A stretch of DNA of 64,000 bases. Origin: Acorus gramineus. Its lineage: Eukaryota; Streptophyta; Magnoliopsida; Acorales; Acoraceae. The position numbers were made by a program, and so were the translations under genes. The notes beneath the pieces were generated by a model. It did no database searches. It was not told where the DNA came from and saw only the letters and a list, made by a program, of their open reading frames with translations. This document shows, piece by piece, positions 48,678 to 60,500 of the stretch. The number at the start of each line of letters is the position of its first letter. Positions within the stretch are counted from its first letter, which is position 1. The stretch spans positions 14,526,068 through 14,590,067 of the forward strand of contig CM060850.1 of NCBI GenBank assembly GCA_030737835.1, in the 5' to 3' direction.

Positions 48678-48822
48678 TACTTAAAAAGGGTTGAAATAAA
48701 CGCCCCCATAAAAAAAAAATCCTTCACTGCTAGAACAAACAATCAATCACAACCGTCCATCGCAGCTCCACCTCCTCCGCACAATCCTCTCCGTCACCCC
48801 CTCTCACAAACCCCGTAAAACG

Positions 48823-51800
48823 ATGACCTCCAGACTCCTCTCCTTCCCAACAATGGCACTCCACAAACCCCTCCCTCTCCCTCTCCATCATCGCCGACCG
48901 AACCTTTCCCCCTCCCTTCAATGGAGGACGACGAGTAGGACCACCAGGCCAAGCCGCCTCAGAATCCGCGCCGCCGCGACCGACGACGGCGACCGGTGGG
49001 TCGCGCCGCGCGCGGATCTCGCCGAGAAGGTCCTGAGGACGATCGCGGGCGCCACGTCGAGCCCGGTAGGGCAGTTCGTGGCATCCCCCCTCACCTTCCT
49101 CCATTCGGTGGATCCCAGGATCAAATTGGTACGCAAGCTTGCTCCATTCGATGATTGTTTGATGGGCTCGCGCATTTGTTTCTATGGATGTGATGATTGG
49201 TTGAACTTTGAAGTACATTATACTTGCGGGAAATTGGTTTTTTTGGATGGCAATTTATGCGCTTGATAGTTTCTTCAGTAATTTGTTTAGTTGAAATTCA
49301 ATCCAATTTTTTTTTTTTTTTTTGATCCCTTATTTTTTATGTTCCTGAAAATATCAAGCACTTATATTTTTTTCTATGTCCTTCCGTCCAAATACGGCCG
49401 GCATGTGCAAGTTACTTAACGTTGTACAAGTGAAGATTAACATTGTAAGAGATTGAACAACGTACATAGATGCATAATAATTTAAGTGGTTGACAGAACA
49501 ACATAGGTGGGATGAATAACAGTGTATGATTTAACAATATACATAATATGCAAAATGGGATGAATCATGGAAAGGAGATGGAAGTACCTAGAAAATATGT
49601 AATGGATAATTTAGCGTGTTTTCATATGCTAAAAAAGTCGAGGGACCTGAAAAAAATACCTGGAATCCTTTTTTTGTATTTAGGTCCATGAAAAATGTTA
49701 TTCTGAGTGAATGGGTTGATTCGCCGTGTCACATATTTATTTATCTGATGCATCAAGTGTATTGGATCATCAAATGAATGAATTTGATTTAACCAAATCA
49801 TAGGGCTTTTGCTCAATGCATGAAGTTAGCAATCAGCATATATGAATGAATTTTTATAAACATGCATTTGACAAATAAGTAATTTAGAAGTATTTGAATC
49901 ATGGAAAATTATTATTTTTAATAAGTTATTCAGAGTTCAAATGTTCAGATCATCTATTTGAATGCTGTTTAGATTCTTCCGTAAAAGTAGTTTTTTTTTA
50001 AAAAATTACACAGATTAGAGCCTCATGTGAAACATTATATATGCTATTAGACAGTGCATTTATACTTGTATTACTAATAATCTAATGAACTTGGAAGACA
50101 GTATATTGACCATGGTCATGTTATTTCAGGAAGAAAACAATTTCATTTTATTCTGCACTTTCAGGTATGGCTTTTGTCTCTTGTTCTCTTGCCGGCAAGA
50201 TCACATATCATTATGCGATTTGGGTTAGTCATGTTCTTGGCTCTTCTGTCAATTTGGATTCTTCCAACTCATGTCTGGAAGGTATGTTAATCATTTTGTT
50301 TTTATTTACCATTCTTTTTGGACCCACCAAATTGTTTACTTGAATGCCTTTCCTACATGTGCCATTATAAATACAACATGTATATTTGCGAGATTTGTCT
50401 TATATACAAGATTTGCGTGACCCGTATATTACGAATATATTCAATGATTGGCTGCTTATTAGAATTTAAGCATGTTATTGATGATTTTCTCTGGCTATAT
50501 GTAGGATCAATTGGGCAGAGCATCTTTGCTTTCAGGAGTTCTGTTTCTTATGCTGAGTTTGGGTTCTGATGGTGTTCCTCCAGTTGTCCAATTAAGGACC
50601 CCTCCACCGGCTGTTGTTGGATTGCCGAATGTTCCTTCATCCTTGGGAGGTTACTCATATCTAGTTATGAAGTTAGGACCACTTCAGTTTACAAGGAAAG
50701 GATTGTCAGTGGCCAGCACATCCGCTTGTTTATCCTTCATTGTATGTTTTTATTTAAATGGGATTTTGTACAACTCTTTGCTTGCTCACAAATTTTTTTT
50801 AAAGCATGCATCAACACCATTGTTTATGAGATACAGTTTTTAGTGTCATCTTTTTAACATGACATAATAAGTATGTAGTGATATCTTGGTTGTTTAGAGA
50901 ATAAGTAATTCCCGTACAATATAGAACTTAATCACGGTTGACTCTTTTATGATTTATTTGTTTGAGCTTTACCCACTGTACTATGCAAGCAAGATTTTGA
51001 ACTTAGTCAATCTTTAACTTGTTGTTTCTCCTTCATTGTGATTATGAATCCTATATATTGCAAATAGCTGTTTGAGGACTTCCTTTGATATCTCTTTCTT
51101 GATGTGAAAGATCTTCCAAAGTGCGAGTCTTTGTTTGACGACAACAACACCTGAGCAAATTGCATCTGCCTTACGGTGGTTTATGTTCCCTTTGACACTC
51201 ATTCGGGTTCCCGTAGCAGAAATCACACTCACTCTACTACTTTCATTGAGGTTTATCAGTCTCGTATTTGATGAGGTGAGCTACTAATGGCTTTCATGGA
51301 ATTTTTCAGACAATCTTGAAGATTTTCAGAACATATGATGTACATTGGAACAAAAATTCCTCTGGTTTTGTAGCTTGACATTATAACTTCAGCTATTCAA
51401 AGTCTAATGTATATTTAATTTGAAATTTGCAATCTTCCAGGTTCGGAATGTTGCTTTGGGAATTGTGACGCGAAGAATACATTGGAATCAGTTGTCAATA
51501 ATGGAAACAGTAGATAGTAAGTATATGCTATCATTAATTCTAACCAAATTGCATTATTTGTGCTTTCTTTTTGTCACTGATGTATCCTTCCTGCTGATAA
51601 ATTGTCTTTTGCAGTTTTCTTCATGTACAAACATGAATGTTCATGTGTTTATGGTCACAGGATTGCTTCTTTTTGTTGCATGAATCTCATTGCTGAATCC
51701 ATTTCATATTTGTCTGAATGTTCTTCTTGCTGATGATTTGTCTTTTTGCAGTTTTCTTCATGTACATACGCCGAATCTTTAAAAACATATTCAACCATGC

Positions 51801-53155
51801 TGAGCAAATATCTCAGGTTGTCTATTGGTTTTCTTTCTTATTTCAATACTCTCATGATCTATTATGTTGGACCTTTTTTACCTGTTTAATAAGTAGCTCC
51901 ATTTTATTATTCATTTGAGTTTTTTCAGCATTGACAACTAAACTCCTTCCTTTGTAGCATTAAGAACAATGTCCCGGATGAATTGTACTAGATAAGAAGG
52001 TTTCTTCGATTTGTTCTTTTGCATGGTGTGTGAGACATTTCCATATAGTTCATTAGAACCATTAGTTGAGAGACTGTAGATATCTCAATAAATATATCCA
52101 TGGGCAGTTTCTCTGGAAAAAAAAAAAAAATCTCTAACCTAGCTAATTGAGATGTATATAATGGACAGCCGTTCATATAAATGTGAAACTCTTTGAAGCG
52201 TGGGCCTCCTTAATGCCTGGTGTATTCTAAAAAAAGAAGATAAAAATAAGTTGGTGAGACTGGTGTGTCACTGGACAGGCATCTTCTTCAATCTGCTCCT
52301 TTACGTGTTAGGATGGCCCAGCTAATATGTGCTGGGGGGATTTTTTTTCCTTTGAAAATAATTTGTGCTGGGGGATTGATTGAAGGTAAAAAAATACTCT
52401 TCTCAACGGTTGAAGAAATTTTAAATAACATCAAGATCTTATTGGTGTAATTTTGATCTAGGTTTTCCATTCGGATTGTGTGGGTTTGTCCTGCATTTTA
52501 TTTTCTGAATTTTGTGTATTTTGTTTTTTGGTGGCTTGGCCTTATGACTTGTCATAAAGAATAATCTTGGTAATAATCCTGTCTTGCTGATCAATTGCTT
52601 ATAAGGTTGAGATTCAGATAATAACTAAAAGAAATGTATCTGATAGAAGGGCTTTTAATTACGACGACAGTTTGTCGTTGAAGAATTTCCCTGTTGTGAC
52701 AACCTTGCTCTCCTTTTATTTTCCAGTTGTATTTGTCTACTCCTGATTATTTTTGCAAATCATATGCTCTTTATATTCTTTGGTACTTACCAATAAAACT
52801 CTAATTTTATCTATGTCATGATATTCACGTCAGACTATATTTCTTGATTATAACTTACATTGATCTCCATAGCTCCAGACTCCTCCAGGACAGGTTCTGC
52901 TGAAACATGGTGTTTATTTAGTTGAAATGCTTGCCACTAATCAAATGTTCTTTTAATTGTCAGAAAATTCTATTATTCGTAGTTATTGGATTTCTTTGGC
53001 AGGCAATGATTGTTAGGGGCTTTCCTGGCGATAGTAACAGACACAAGATTTATATCTTCTTGGACTCATCTTTTGGGATAGCAGATATCATTTCTTTGTT
53101 CTGCCTTTTTGGACTAATTGGAGCTGCAGTCTTGTCTGAAGTTTACATTCCTTGA
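48823..53155 (+). CDS. ABCI12: ABCI12-type plastid CbiQ/EcfT-like protein, seven exons
   Basis: Exons: 48823-49128, 50165-50281, 50505-50741, 51111-51275, 51441-51516, 51752-51816, 53003-53155. All junctions are GT-AG and phases join to 372 residues. The first 50 or so residues are Ser/Arg/Pro-rich with few acidic residues, a likely chloroplast transit peptide. The mature part starts near SPLTFLHSVDPRIKLVWLLS and contains hydrophobic segments (VLFLMLSLGSD region, ITLTLLLSLRFISLVF, IISLFCLFGLIGAAVLS) and the CbiQ/EcfT-like RRIFKNIFNHAEQISQAMIV followed by RGFPGDS, whose A..RG loop couples to ATPases in ECF transporters. Family: transmembrane T component; the substrate in plants is not settled. 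The gene starts 115 bases after a Mutator element. Exon 1 is far more GC-rich than the others. Confidence 0.9.
51595..51760 (+). repeat. Duplicated splice acceptor in ABCI12 intron 5
   Basis: Two copies of a block of about 55 bases: CTGATAAATTGTCTTTTGCA then GTTTTCTTCATGTACAAACA, ending near 51635, and CTGATGATTTGTCTTTTTGC then AGTTTTCTTCATGTACATAC near 51731-51770. Only the second continues into conserved coding sequence (exon 6 at 51752). Using the first acceptor (exon start 51615) reads into TGA about 35 codons later. Confidence 0.8.
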
Positions 53156-56100
53156 TACATTAGTGGTTTTTTGTAAGTCTTCCGTTAACATTATTATTTT
53201 TAGAATTTTTCTTTAAGAACTATAACTAGATGATGTTAATAATTCCCGCAGATAATTTATCATCACCTTACTTGGATCTAAAACAAAAATCAGCCTTTGC
53301 AATTATGGATATTCCTAGTTACACAAATTCTTGCAGATAATTTATTCTTGGAGATAATTTGGAATTGTATCATTGTCCTTTGTACTTTTGGGTTTTTGAC
53401 ATTTGAAAATAGGGAGGCCCTTCATCTCCTTTTTGGGTGTCCTGTTTTCCTGCTTTTCTTGGAAAGTGACATTTCGCAACTTTCATCAGAATTTTTTTTT
53501 CAGCTCTTGCTTCCATTCTCCAACCAGAGATTATTCACATGGCTGATTCCAAATGTGCCTTGTCATGAATTTTGAGCTATCTTTAGTATGAAACTGGTCT
53601 TCATTAGTTCTGGGCGTTTTCGTTTGTTGCTTTTGCTTTCTTCAATTTGCATTTTGGAAATATAACTAGCCCTGCTATATATTTTATTTCTTTTATGACA
53701 GGGATCATTTTTGTAGCACAATATGAAAATGGAACCAGTATCTAGATTCATCTGCCTCTGTGTTGTTGCCTTCATAAATAGTGTTTTTGCCACAGTTTCT
53801 TCCTCAATCGTCATTCTATTTTTATTTGTGTGGTTGATATCTACCTGAAGAGTTTTTCTTTAAGAACACCTCATTCTTCATTCTTTGTGATCAACCAAAA
53901 GAAAATATTGCACGTCATAGGGTGGTATCCATGAGCTGAATGAATCTTTTAATTTGGTACTATTATAAAAACCCATATAAATTTTTTTTTATCGTCCTCC
54001 TATATTAGGTGTCACAAACATCAGGTTAATAGTTCCTTTCCAATTTCTCCTATCGACCATTTCTTCCTCCTCTAATGTCGAAAAACTTAACAGTGAAATG
54101 ATATTACACCTGTCCAGATTCTCTCTGAAATGTTCAGCCAATGATGGGTTCTCTCTAAACCAACAATGGATCACACCCAAAATGATTCTACCTCAGTCTA
54201 TGAGAGCTTGGTTGTGCTAATGTATAGTGAATTTGAAGTTTCATGGATTCTCTATTGAATGCAGGTGAGGAGTTAAGTGGCCGGGGATGGAATTGAGATC
54301 CTCAATCATGGAGCAGTAAAATCAGACGAGTTTTCATTCAAAGAAATAAAAGTCAGACGTGTATCCCTTTCTTAAGGGCAGTTTGTGAGCTCATTAGTTC
54401 CTGACGATTATCAAATAGGGCTCAGATTGGCAACAATGAAAAAAATGTTGCAGAAGGAAAGAAGCATCTCATATGAGTTGACCAGGATATATGAATTTGC
54501 CTGGTAGCACTATCTTCTAATCAAGTTGTCCTGCAACTCCCACCATTGGCTTTAACTAAATCTCTCAAGGTAACCATAAGATATGAAAGGTTAAATAATT
54601 TAAGGTTTTCTTTCTTAGATTCTGTTTGTTGTGGGTATTCCAAACAAACCATAATATCCACATTGCAATGGCTGTCATATCCACGTCTAGTGGAAACCCT
54701 GAGGAAGTATAATGTTATGGAAGAAAAACAAATTCTTACTCGTACAGTCGTACTGAATACTGATGTTAAATTTTGGGTCGAAACTAGCTGTCTTCACATA
54801 TATTTTCTTGGTTTTTGTGTATTGTAGAACCCTATTCAATTGGATGACCCAAGATGGTGGGGCTCTTCAATATTTTATCTGGTGGGATAATCAGGTATAT
54901 CCTTGAATTATATTTTCTGATGGAAATTGTAATTTGATATCTTAGTTTCTTTTCATGCTTGCATTCATTTCATTTTTGTGGTTGGAGATGAAACTTCTAC
55001 CCCATGTAATAGTTGAACTTGTATCATCTTCAGGATTACTTTCTTTGAAATAATTCTTATTCTACCATCAAACTGCAGGTGCAAGGGATTTATAGAGCTT
55101 CTCGATACTTCTTCGAACCTGAAGTAACTCACAAGAGAAGATACTCTTAGGTCTGCTCATCACATAATACCATATATTTATGTAGACAAATAACCATAGG
55201 GTAAGATACAATTCATGTGCCTTAAATTTTTCCACGACAGGACATGATGGCCCCTGTGCGGGCATAACCATTTTTGTAAGTCTATTCATATTCTGGGCAT
55301 GCGATAAAAGCAACCAGATAAGTGAAGTGTATCCTTTGTGAATGAGACGAGAAAAATGGTTTTCCCAAAACCACTTGAAACAAGTTGACTTGTGTGAAAC
55401 ACTATGGCCATACAGGCAAAAAATCTGTAGTCCAATTTGACCCTGGAAGACACAGAGAGAGGGATATATATAAGGGTGTGTTTCGAAGGGGTATGAATGA
55501 AAGGAAGTAAGAGAATTCAGGTCCAAGGGAAGATAGACGTAAAAAATCCCTTTTACAATAATTATGCACGTGAAGGAAAGTGTGAATCCCTTAATTTTCT
55601 CTATAGAAAATTAATTTTTTACTCATTTTTTTTAATAAGACAAAAAAAATCTTTTTTTTTTTACGCAATTCGCGGGAATAGTTTTGCAATAGTCTTTCAG
55701 TAAGGTATATATCTAGTTAACTTGTACCTTTCATATACGGTGTGACATTGGATTATTCGCTCTTGATAACTATACTGATATAGATAACAATTCAGGTTGA
55801 ATAAATAAATTTTTGTTTGGTTGTCTTTTCTGTTATTCTCATTGAAAAATGTAAAAATGATTTTTTTTTTGTTTGGTTCACTTTGGATAAAAATGATGAT
55901 AAATGGTTGATAAGGGATGAATAAGAGTTTATGATTTTTTAAATAACAACTATATCCCCAGGGAATAATGTGAGAGATGTATGACTGATTTGATAGATGT
56001 GAAAGTTTTTGTAATCTGTGTGAGATTGTTAGGTGAAATAATTTTTTTAAAATGACAGAGAAGGGTATTTTTATCTCTAACATTTTTTTAGAATAGTTAT

Positions 56101-56697
56101 CAAGCATTATCTTAGCTTATCCAGACATAACTATTATAGTTTATTTTATAAAAACAAACAGTTTTTTTAAATTATTCTCATGTATTCTTTCTTATTCTCT
56201 CCTAGTGTTCCGTGCCATTGGGGGGGGGGGGTGTCACAAAGGTATATGCCTGGTTAATTTTTTTCATATTTGTTAAAAATGAGTAAATTCAATTCGACAT
56301 TAAGGTATATATATTTTTCATTAAATATATACCTAATAGAACATGTTTACTATTTAAAACAAAAAAAACGCATACTACATGCAGATCTATCCCACAAACT
56401 TAACATTATTCTTTATTGTTTGACAAAATTTAGTTTTTCTAGTGGTCAAATGAAAAAATTTTAGTTTTCACACATTTTTCATTATTTTCAATCACACACA
56501 CATTTTGAGTGACCACCATTTTTTCCTGAAAAATTGGATTTTATTTATGAACATTTCCTATCCATTTCAATGAACTTTAATCAGACATGATAAGATAAAA
56601 ATATATGAACAGGTGATATATCTGTGTGCACCTATGGGCCCAGGTGCTTGTGGCGTGGTGAGTGGTTTTATTTATAAATGGGTGCAACTACTCCCAC
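53156..56697. other. Intergenic DNA between ABCI12 and the carrier gene
   Basis: The first few hundred bases should be the ABCI12 3'UTR; its end is not fixed. About 55790-56200 is a reversed copy of the TGTTTGG repeat family (GTTATTCTCATTGAAAAATG, TTTTGTTTGGTTCACTTTGG). A G11 run followed by TGTCAC lies at 56221-56236. I see no further gene; open frames are short and AT-driven. Confidence 0.45.
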
Positions 56698-57145
56698 CCA
56701 CCAACTTATCAATCCCACCACCCAAAATTTATTTTGGGTGGTGGGATTGACAAACTAGGAAGGGGGAGAGGAATAGAGAGAAGGGGGGTTGGAGGAGGGT
56801 GGTGGCGGTGGGTGGAGATGGTCGGAGAGGTGGCAGGCAAAGGCAGAGCATATAGAGAAAGAGAGAGGGGGGGAGGGTGCCCTCTCCGCCCTGCTGCACC
56901 TTTCCCGACCCTCCCTCTCTTTCTCTCTCCCTCAATATTTCCCCTTTCTTTCTCTTTCTCTTTCTCTTTCTCATTCTACTTCACCTCTACCAGCCACCTC
57001 TTCAGCCGTCACTGTCTCCGGCCACCCCCCTTTCACCCCTCCTCTTTCTTTTCCATCCCCATTTTCTTTTTTTTTTCACTCCCCCTTTCATTCCCACCAT
57101 CCAAGATATCTTTATTTTAGATGATAGGATTTTGGCAAGTTGACT
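56698..57145. mobile_element. MITE-like element with hairpin ends
   Basis: The left block CAACTTATCAATCCCACC and the right block, read inverted as CAACTTGCCAAAATCC, continue in parallel to GGTGGGATTGAC/GGTGGGAATGA and then GGGGGAG. The left end is itself a near-perfect hairpin: TCAATCCCACCACCCAAAA with TTTTGGGTGGTGGGATTGA (about 56709-56752). The core is C/T-rich. No target duplication is clear. Confidence 0.55.
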
Positions 57146-57472
57146 AACGAGAATAATTATTTTTTTTAAAAATTAGGTCAAATAATGCGTTGATTGTGTT
57201 TTGATTTTCATGTTTAATTGAAAACTTTGACACGAAACCAACACTCTTCACACAACAATTCCATCCACAGAGACCACGGACCTCCAAGCAATCAGCAATC
57301 AGATGATTTCAACCGTGATCTCAACCGTCCATTTCCTTTCCCCTCTAAAAAATGACACCGAACGTTATCGGTCGCTGTAAAGCATGTAATAAAAAAATAA
57401 AAAATAAAAAATAAAACAAAAACTCTAGTTTTAATTTTTTTCTTGGGAGACAAGCCGACGCCAAAAACAGAA

Positions 57473-57474
<2 letters not shown>

Positions 57475-57516
<42 letters not shown>
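57475..57516. repeat. (GA)21 microsatellite in the carrier 5' leader
   Basis: About 42 bases of GA ending 50 bases before the ATG at 57566. GA repeats in this position are common in plant leaders and bind BBR/BPC-type factors; a role here is inference. Confidence 0.9.
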
Positions 57517-57520
<4 letters not shown>

Positions 57521-57565
57521 CGCTGTTAAAAATTGTTCTCTTGCGTTTTAGATTTTCGAAAGGAC

Positions 57566-60500
57566 ATGGATTCTTCTCGTTCCGGAGGAGCTCAAGCGTT
57601 CGCTCAAACGGAGATTAACTGGGACAAGTAAACGATTTTTTCAGCACCTATTTTTTTTATTCTTTTTTTTTTTTGGCTTGAATTCTTGGTCGGAATGATT
57701 GGTTTCTTGAACTGGGTCGTCTTTGGTTTGGGGAGTTTGGGTTTCGTTGGTTCGAATGTTGATTGATTTTGACTTGGGTTCTTGTAAATGATGATTTTTT
57801 TTTTTTGTGGGGTTGATGTTATGTTATGGAATTGTTCGTGCTTCATGGATTTCTGAATTGGGTTTTGTTCGTTATTTTGTTTTCTGATTGGTTTGAAGTG
57901 TTATTTTTGGTTGTTTTGAAAGATTGATTATGTTGTTGATTGGATTGATGGATGTGAATCAAGAATAGAGCGACAAGAGGGATAGCATTTAGACATTTGA
58001 ACTGATCCATTGTGTGTATTTTTTTTCCAATGCACTTGCTAAAGAATGAAAATGGTGCCTTGTGTGGTTTTTGCATTCTTTGTGAAGAATTCTTGCTAGG
58101 GTTCTAAAGTAGTGTTTGGAACCAATTACCCTAAAAAATCAAGGCCAATGCTTTAGAGATTAAAATCCTAAAGTTAGTGTTTGGAGATAATTATTATTGT
58201 TACAGGGAAATCATATTGAATTGGGATTGTTTGGCTGTACTAAAGCGAAAATTTTGACCAATTGAATTCCCAAATAGTAAGAAATTCTGCATATTTTGTC
58301 CAATTGAATGTCAAAACTGGGGTTGCTCCGAGTTTTGAACTGGGAATCAGATATGGAATCGAGGCTGTTGTGATTGAATGGAGACTGGCAACAATATAGA
58401 TAGAAATGAGGTTTGAAAGTCATAGAAGAGAAATAGGTGATGTAGGATATTGTGATAAGGAGAGATTGAAGACTCTTCTATGAGTAAATAAGAGGGATGA
58501 ACAACACAGAAATGTTAACAGCTATTTCATAGGTTGATGAGTGCCAGGGAAATGTCATGCTCTTATGATTGAAAGTAAAAGGGTTCACTCCTTAAAGGTT
58601 TATGGTCATTAAAGTTGCAATCGACAGTTCATGATGTGGTAGTTGTCACGTAATTGTTCTAATGCCTAATATTGTGCCCTAGGAAGAAGCATTGAGCCAA
58701 TTGTGTTGAAAACTTAACGAACTAATGGAAGAAAATAGAGAAAGTTCATTTCAAATAGCTAAGGGAGTGGAGATACCAAGTGAGGTTGAATATAATCAGG
58801 TCAAGTTGTTATATCAAGTGCACACGTTTAGATCAGGTTAAAAAAATAAAAATAAAAATTATGCCACCACAATATGGCATTAGTAAGTTGACTATAGTGA
58901 GAAGATGTTTTATTTTTGAGAATTGGTGTTCCCAGGGATTGATTTTCTGACCTCCTTTTCGAAGAAGAGGGGGGCAGGGGTGCTAACAAGCTAACTAAAG
59001 CTCGGTTCCCTGTGTGAAGATGTTGAGCAATAGGAACTGTGTTGTTTAATGAAAGACCAAACTCTTAATAAGTAATTGAATGGGTTTAGTGTGGTAATTC
59101 AATCCAATCCCATAAAGGCTTGATGTAACTGGTGTAATGTCCAATTGAGAAAATTCATAGAGAATATTGAGTAAAATAAATCTTTGGTTGGTGAAGATTT
59201 TGCTTGAGTGTTGGATCCAAATGTTAATGAGCGATGACATTTAGCTAATGAAAACTAATGCTAAGAATGATTATGTTGGCCAATAGACAAAAATGAAAAT
59301 GGAATTGATGAAGTAAATATATATGGTCAACGTGCATATGAAAACAAAGTCAGGGGATGAGCAACAAAGTTTGGGCCCCTTTAATATAAAGGCTAGTGAA
59401 AGGGGTATTGTGGGTATCATATTTTGAAGTTTGTATGACAAGTATACGGTATATGGTAGGGGTTCCCTGTGGTAGCATTTGTGTACATTCGTAAATCATA
59501 CAAAATAAGTACAATAAAAATATGGTGATAATTATACTATTTTCTAAATATATTCTGATCATTATCATGATAAATACATGTAAAGACTAGGGATCCTTTT
59601 CATATGTACTCCTCATAAATCCAATTTTGATATCCAATTAAAATTTCAGTGCAAAAATCCCCCCCACCTCTGAAAGTTTTTAAGTCAGTGTAATCGTACC
59701 CCTCCATCACATGTTTTTTCTAGCCTTGGCTCAACCATGGTTACTTGGTTTAACTAGACGTAAGTCAAAAATTCCCTCCCTCAAACACTTCGTGTCAAAC
59801 AGGACACCATCGCCTTCTTCTCTGCTGCTAGGCACATTGGACCCTTTGAGCATTCCATGGTTGTCTTCATATTCTTCATAACCATCTTGGGCCTGAGCCT
59901 ACTGCTTCCTCCGCATCTCCTCTTCAATGATATCGTCGCCTCACTCTCTACTAGCTCCATGTCCTTCTGCTGGTTGGAAGTCCTTGGGGGCATCACCGCA
60001 TTATGGGTCTTGCAGTGCTCTGGCAACAACAACTCAAGGAACTCTATTGTGAAGTGGATGAACTCTCCCCTCCCCCCCAATGAAACCATCCCCTTACCAA
60101 GTTTCGCAAATTCTAAAAGGGTTGGACATTGTAAGCAACACCTTGTTGTCAAGGTGGGTCAACAAAAAACTGGAAACCGCAAAACTTGGGGTGCTCCTTT
60201 TGTTAACAAACACAATATCACCTGTAATCATAGTTCAAAGTGGTATGTGCGCCCACACATGCAGATGTGCGCTCCGCGCCGTGTCGCCCAAATGCGGTCA
60301 TGTGCGGACATATGCGGCCATGTGTGACCAGGTGTTAGAACCCAGTTCAAATGGGGTTCAAACGGCCCTTCAGGCGTTCGAACCCAGTTCGAATAGGGTT
60401 CCAATGACCTTAGGCGTTCGAATGGGCCATATACATTTTTTTTTATTTTAAAAAAAGTACAATGTGTGGCCGCATGTATCGTACATGCGGGTACTGTATG

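Larger units (their letters stand above)
47193..48707. mobile_element. Pack-MULE-like element carrying a gene fragment
   Basis: The left end GGGGGCGTATATTTCCACC and the right end, read on the opposite strand as GGGGGCGTTTATTTCAACCC, are inverted; similarity continues as TATTCAACTCACCCCC / TATTCAACCCACTAT. Perfect 9-base duplications ATAAAAAAA flank it (47184-47192 and 48708-48716). Its interior has two kinds of DNA: a GC-rich gene-derived block at about 47270-47740 and a second Mutator element inserted near the right end (47798-48677). The end lies 115 bases before the ABCI12 ATG. Confidence 0.9.

Noticed and set aside
51420..51683. Open frame reading through ABCI12 intron 5
   Set aside because: It joins exon 5 to intron sequence; the donor GTAAGT at 51517 and the phase of exon 6 show the real path.
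59781..60327. Open frames on both strands in the carrier intron
   Set aside because: They overlap opposite strands, have no recognisable domain and partly run into the hAT-like element at 60229.
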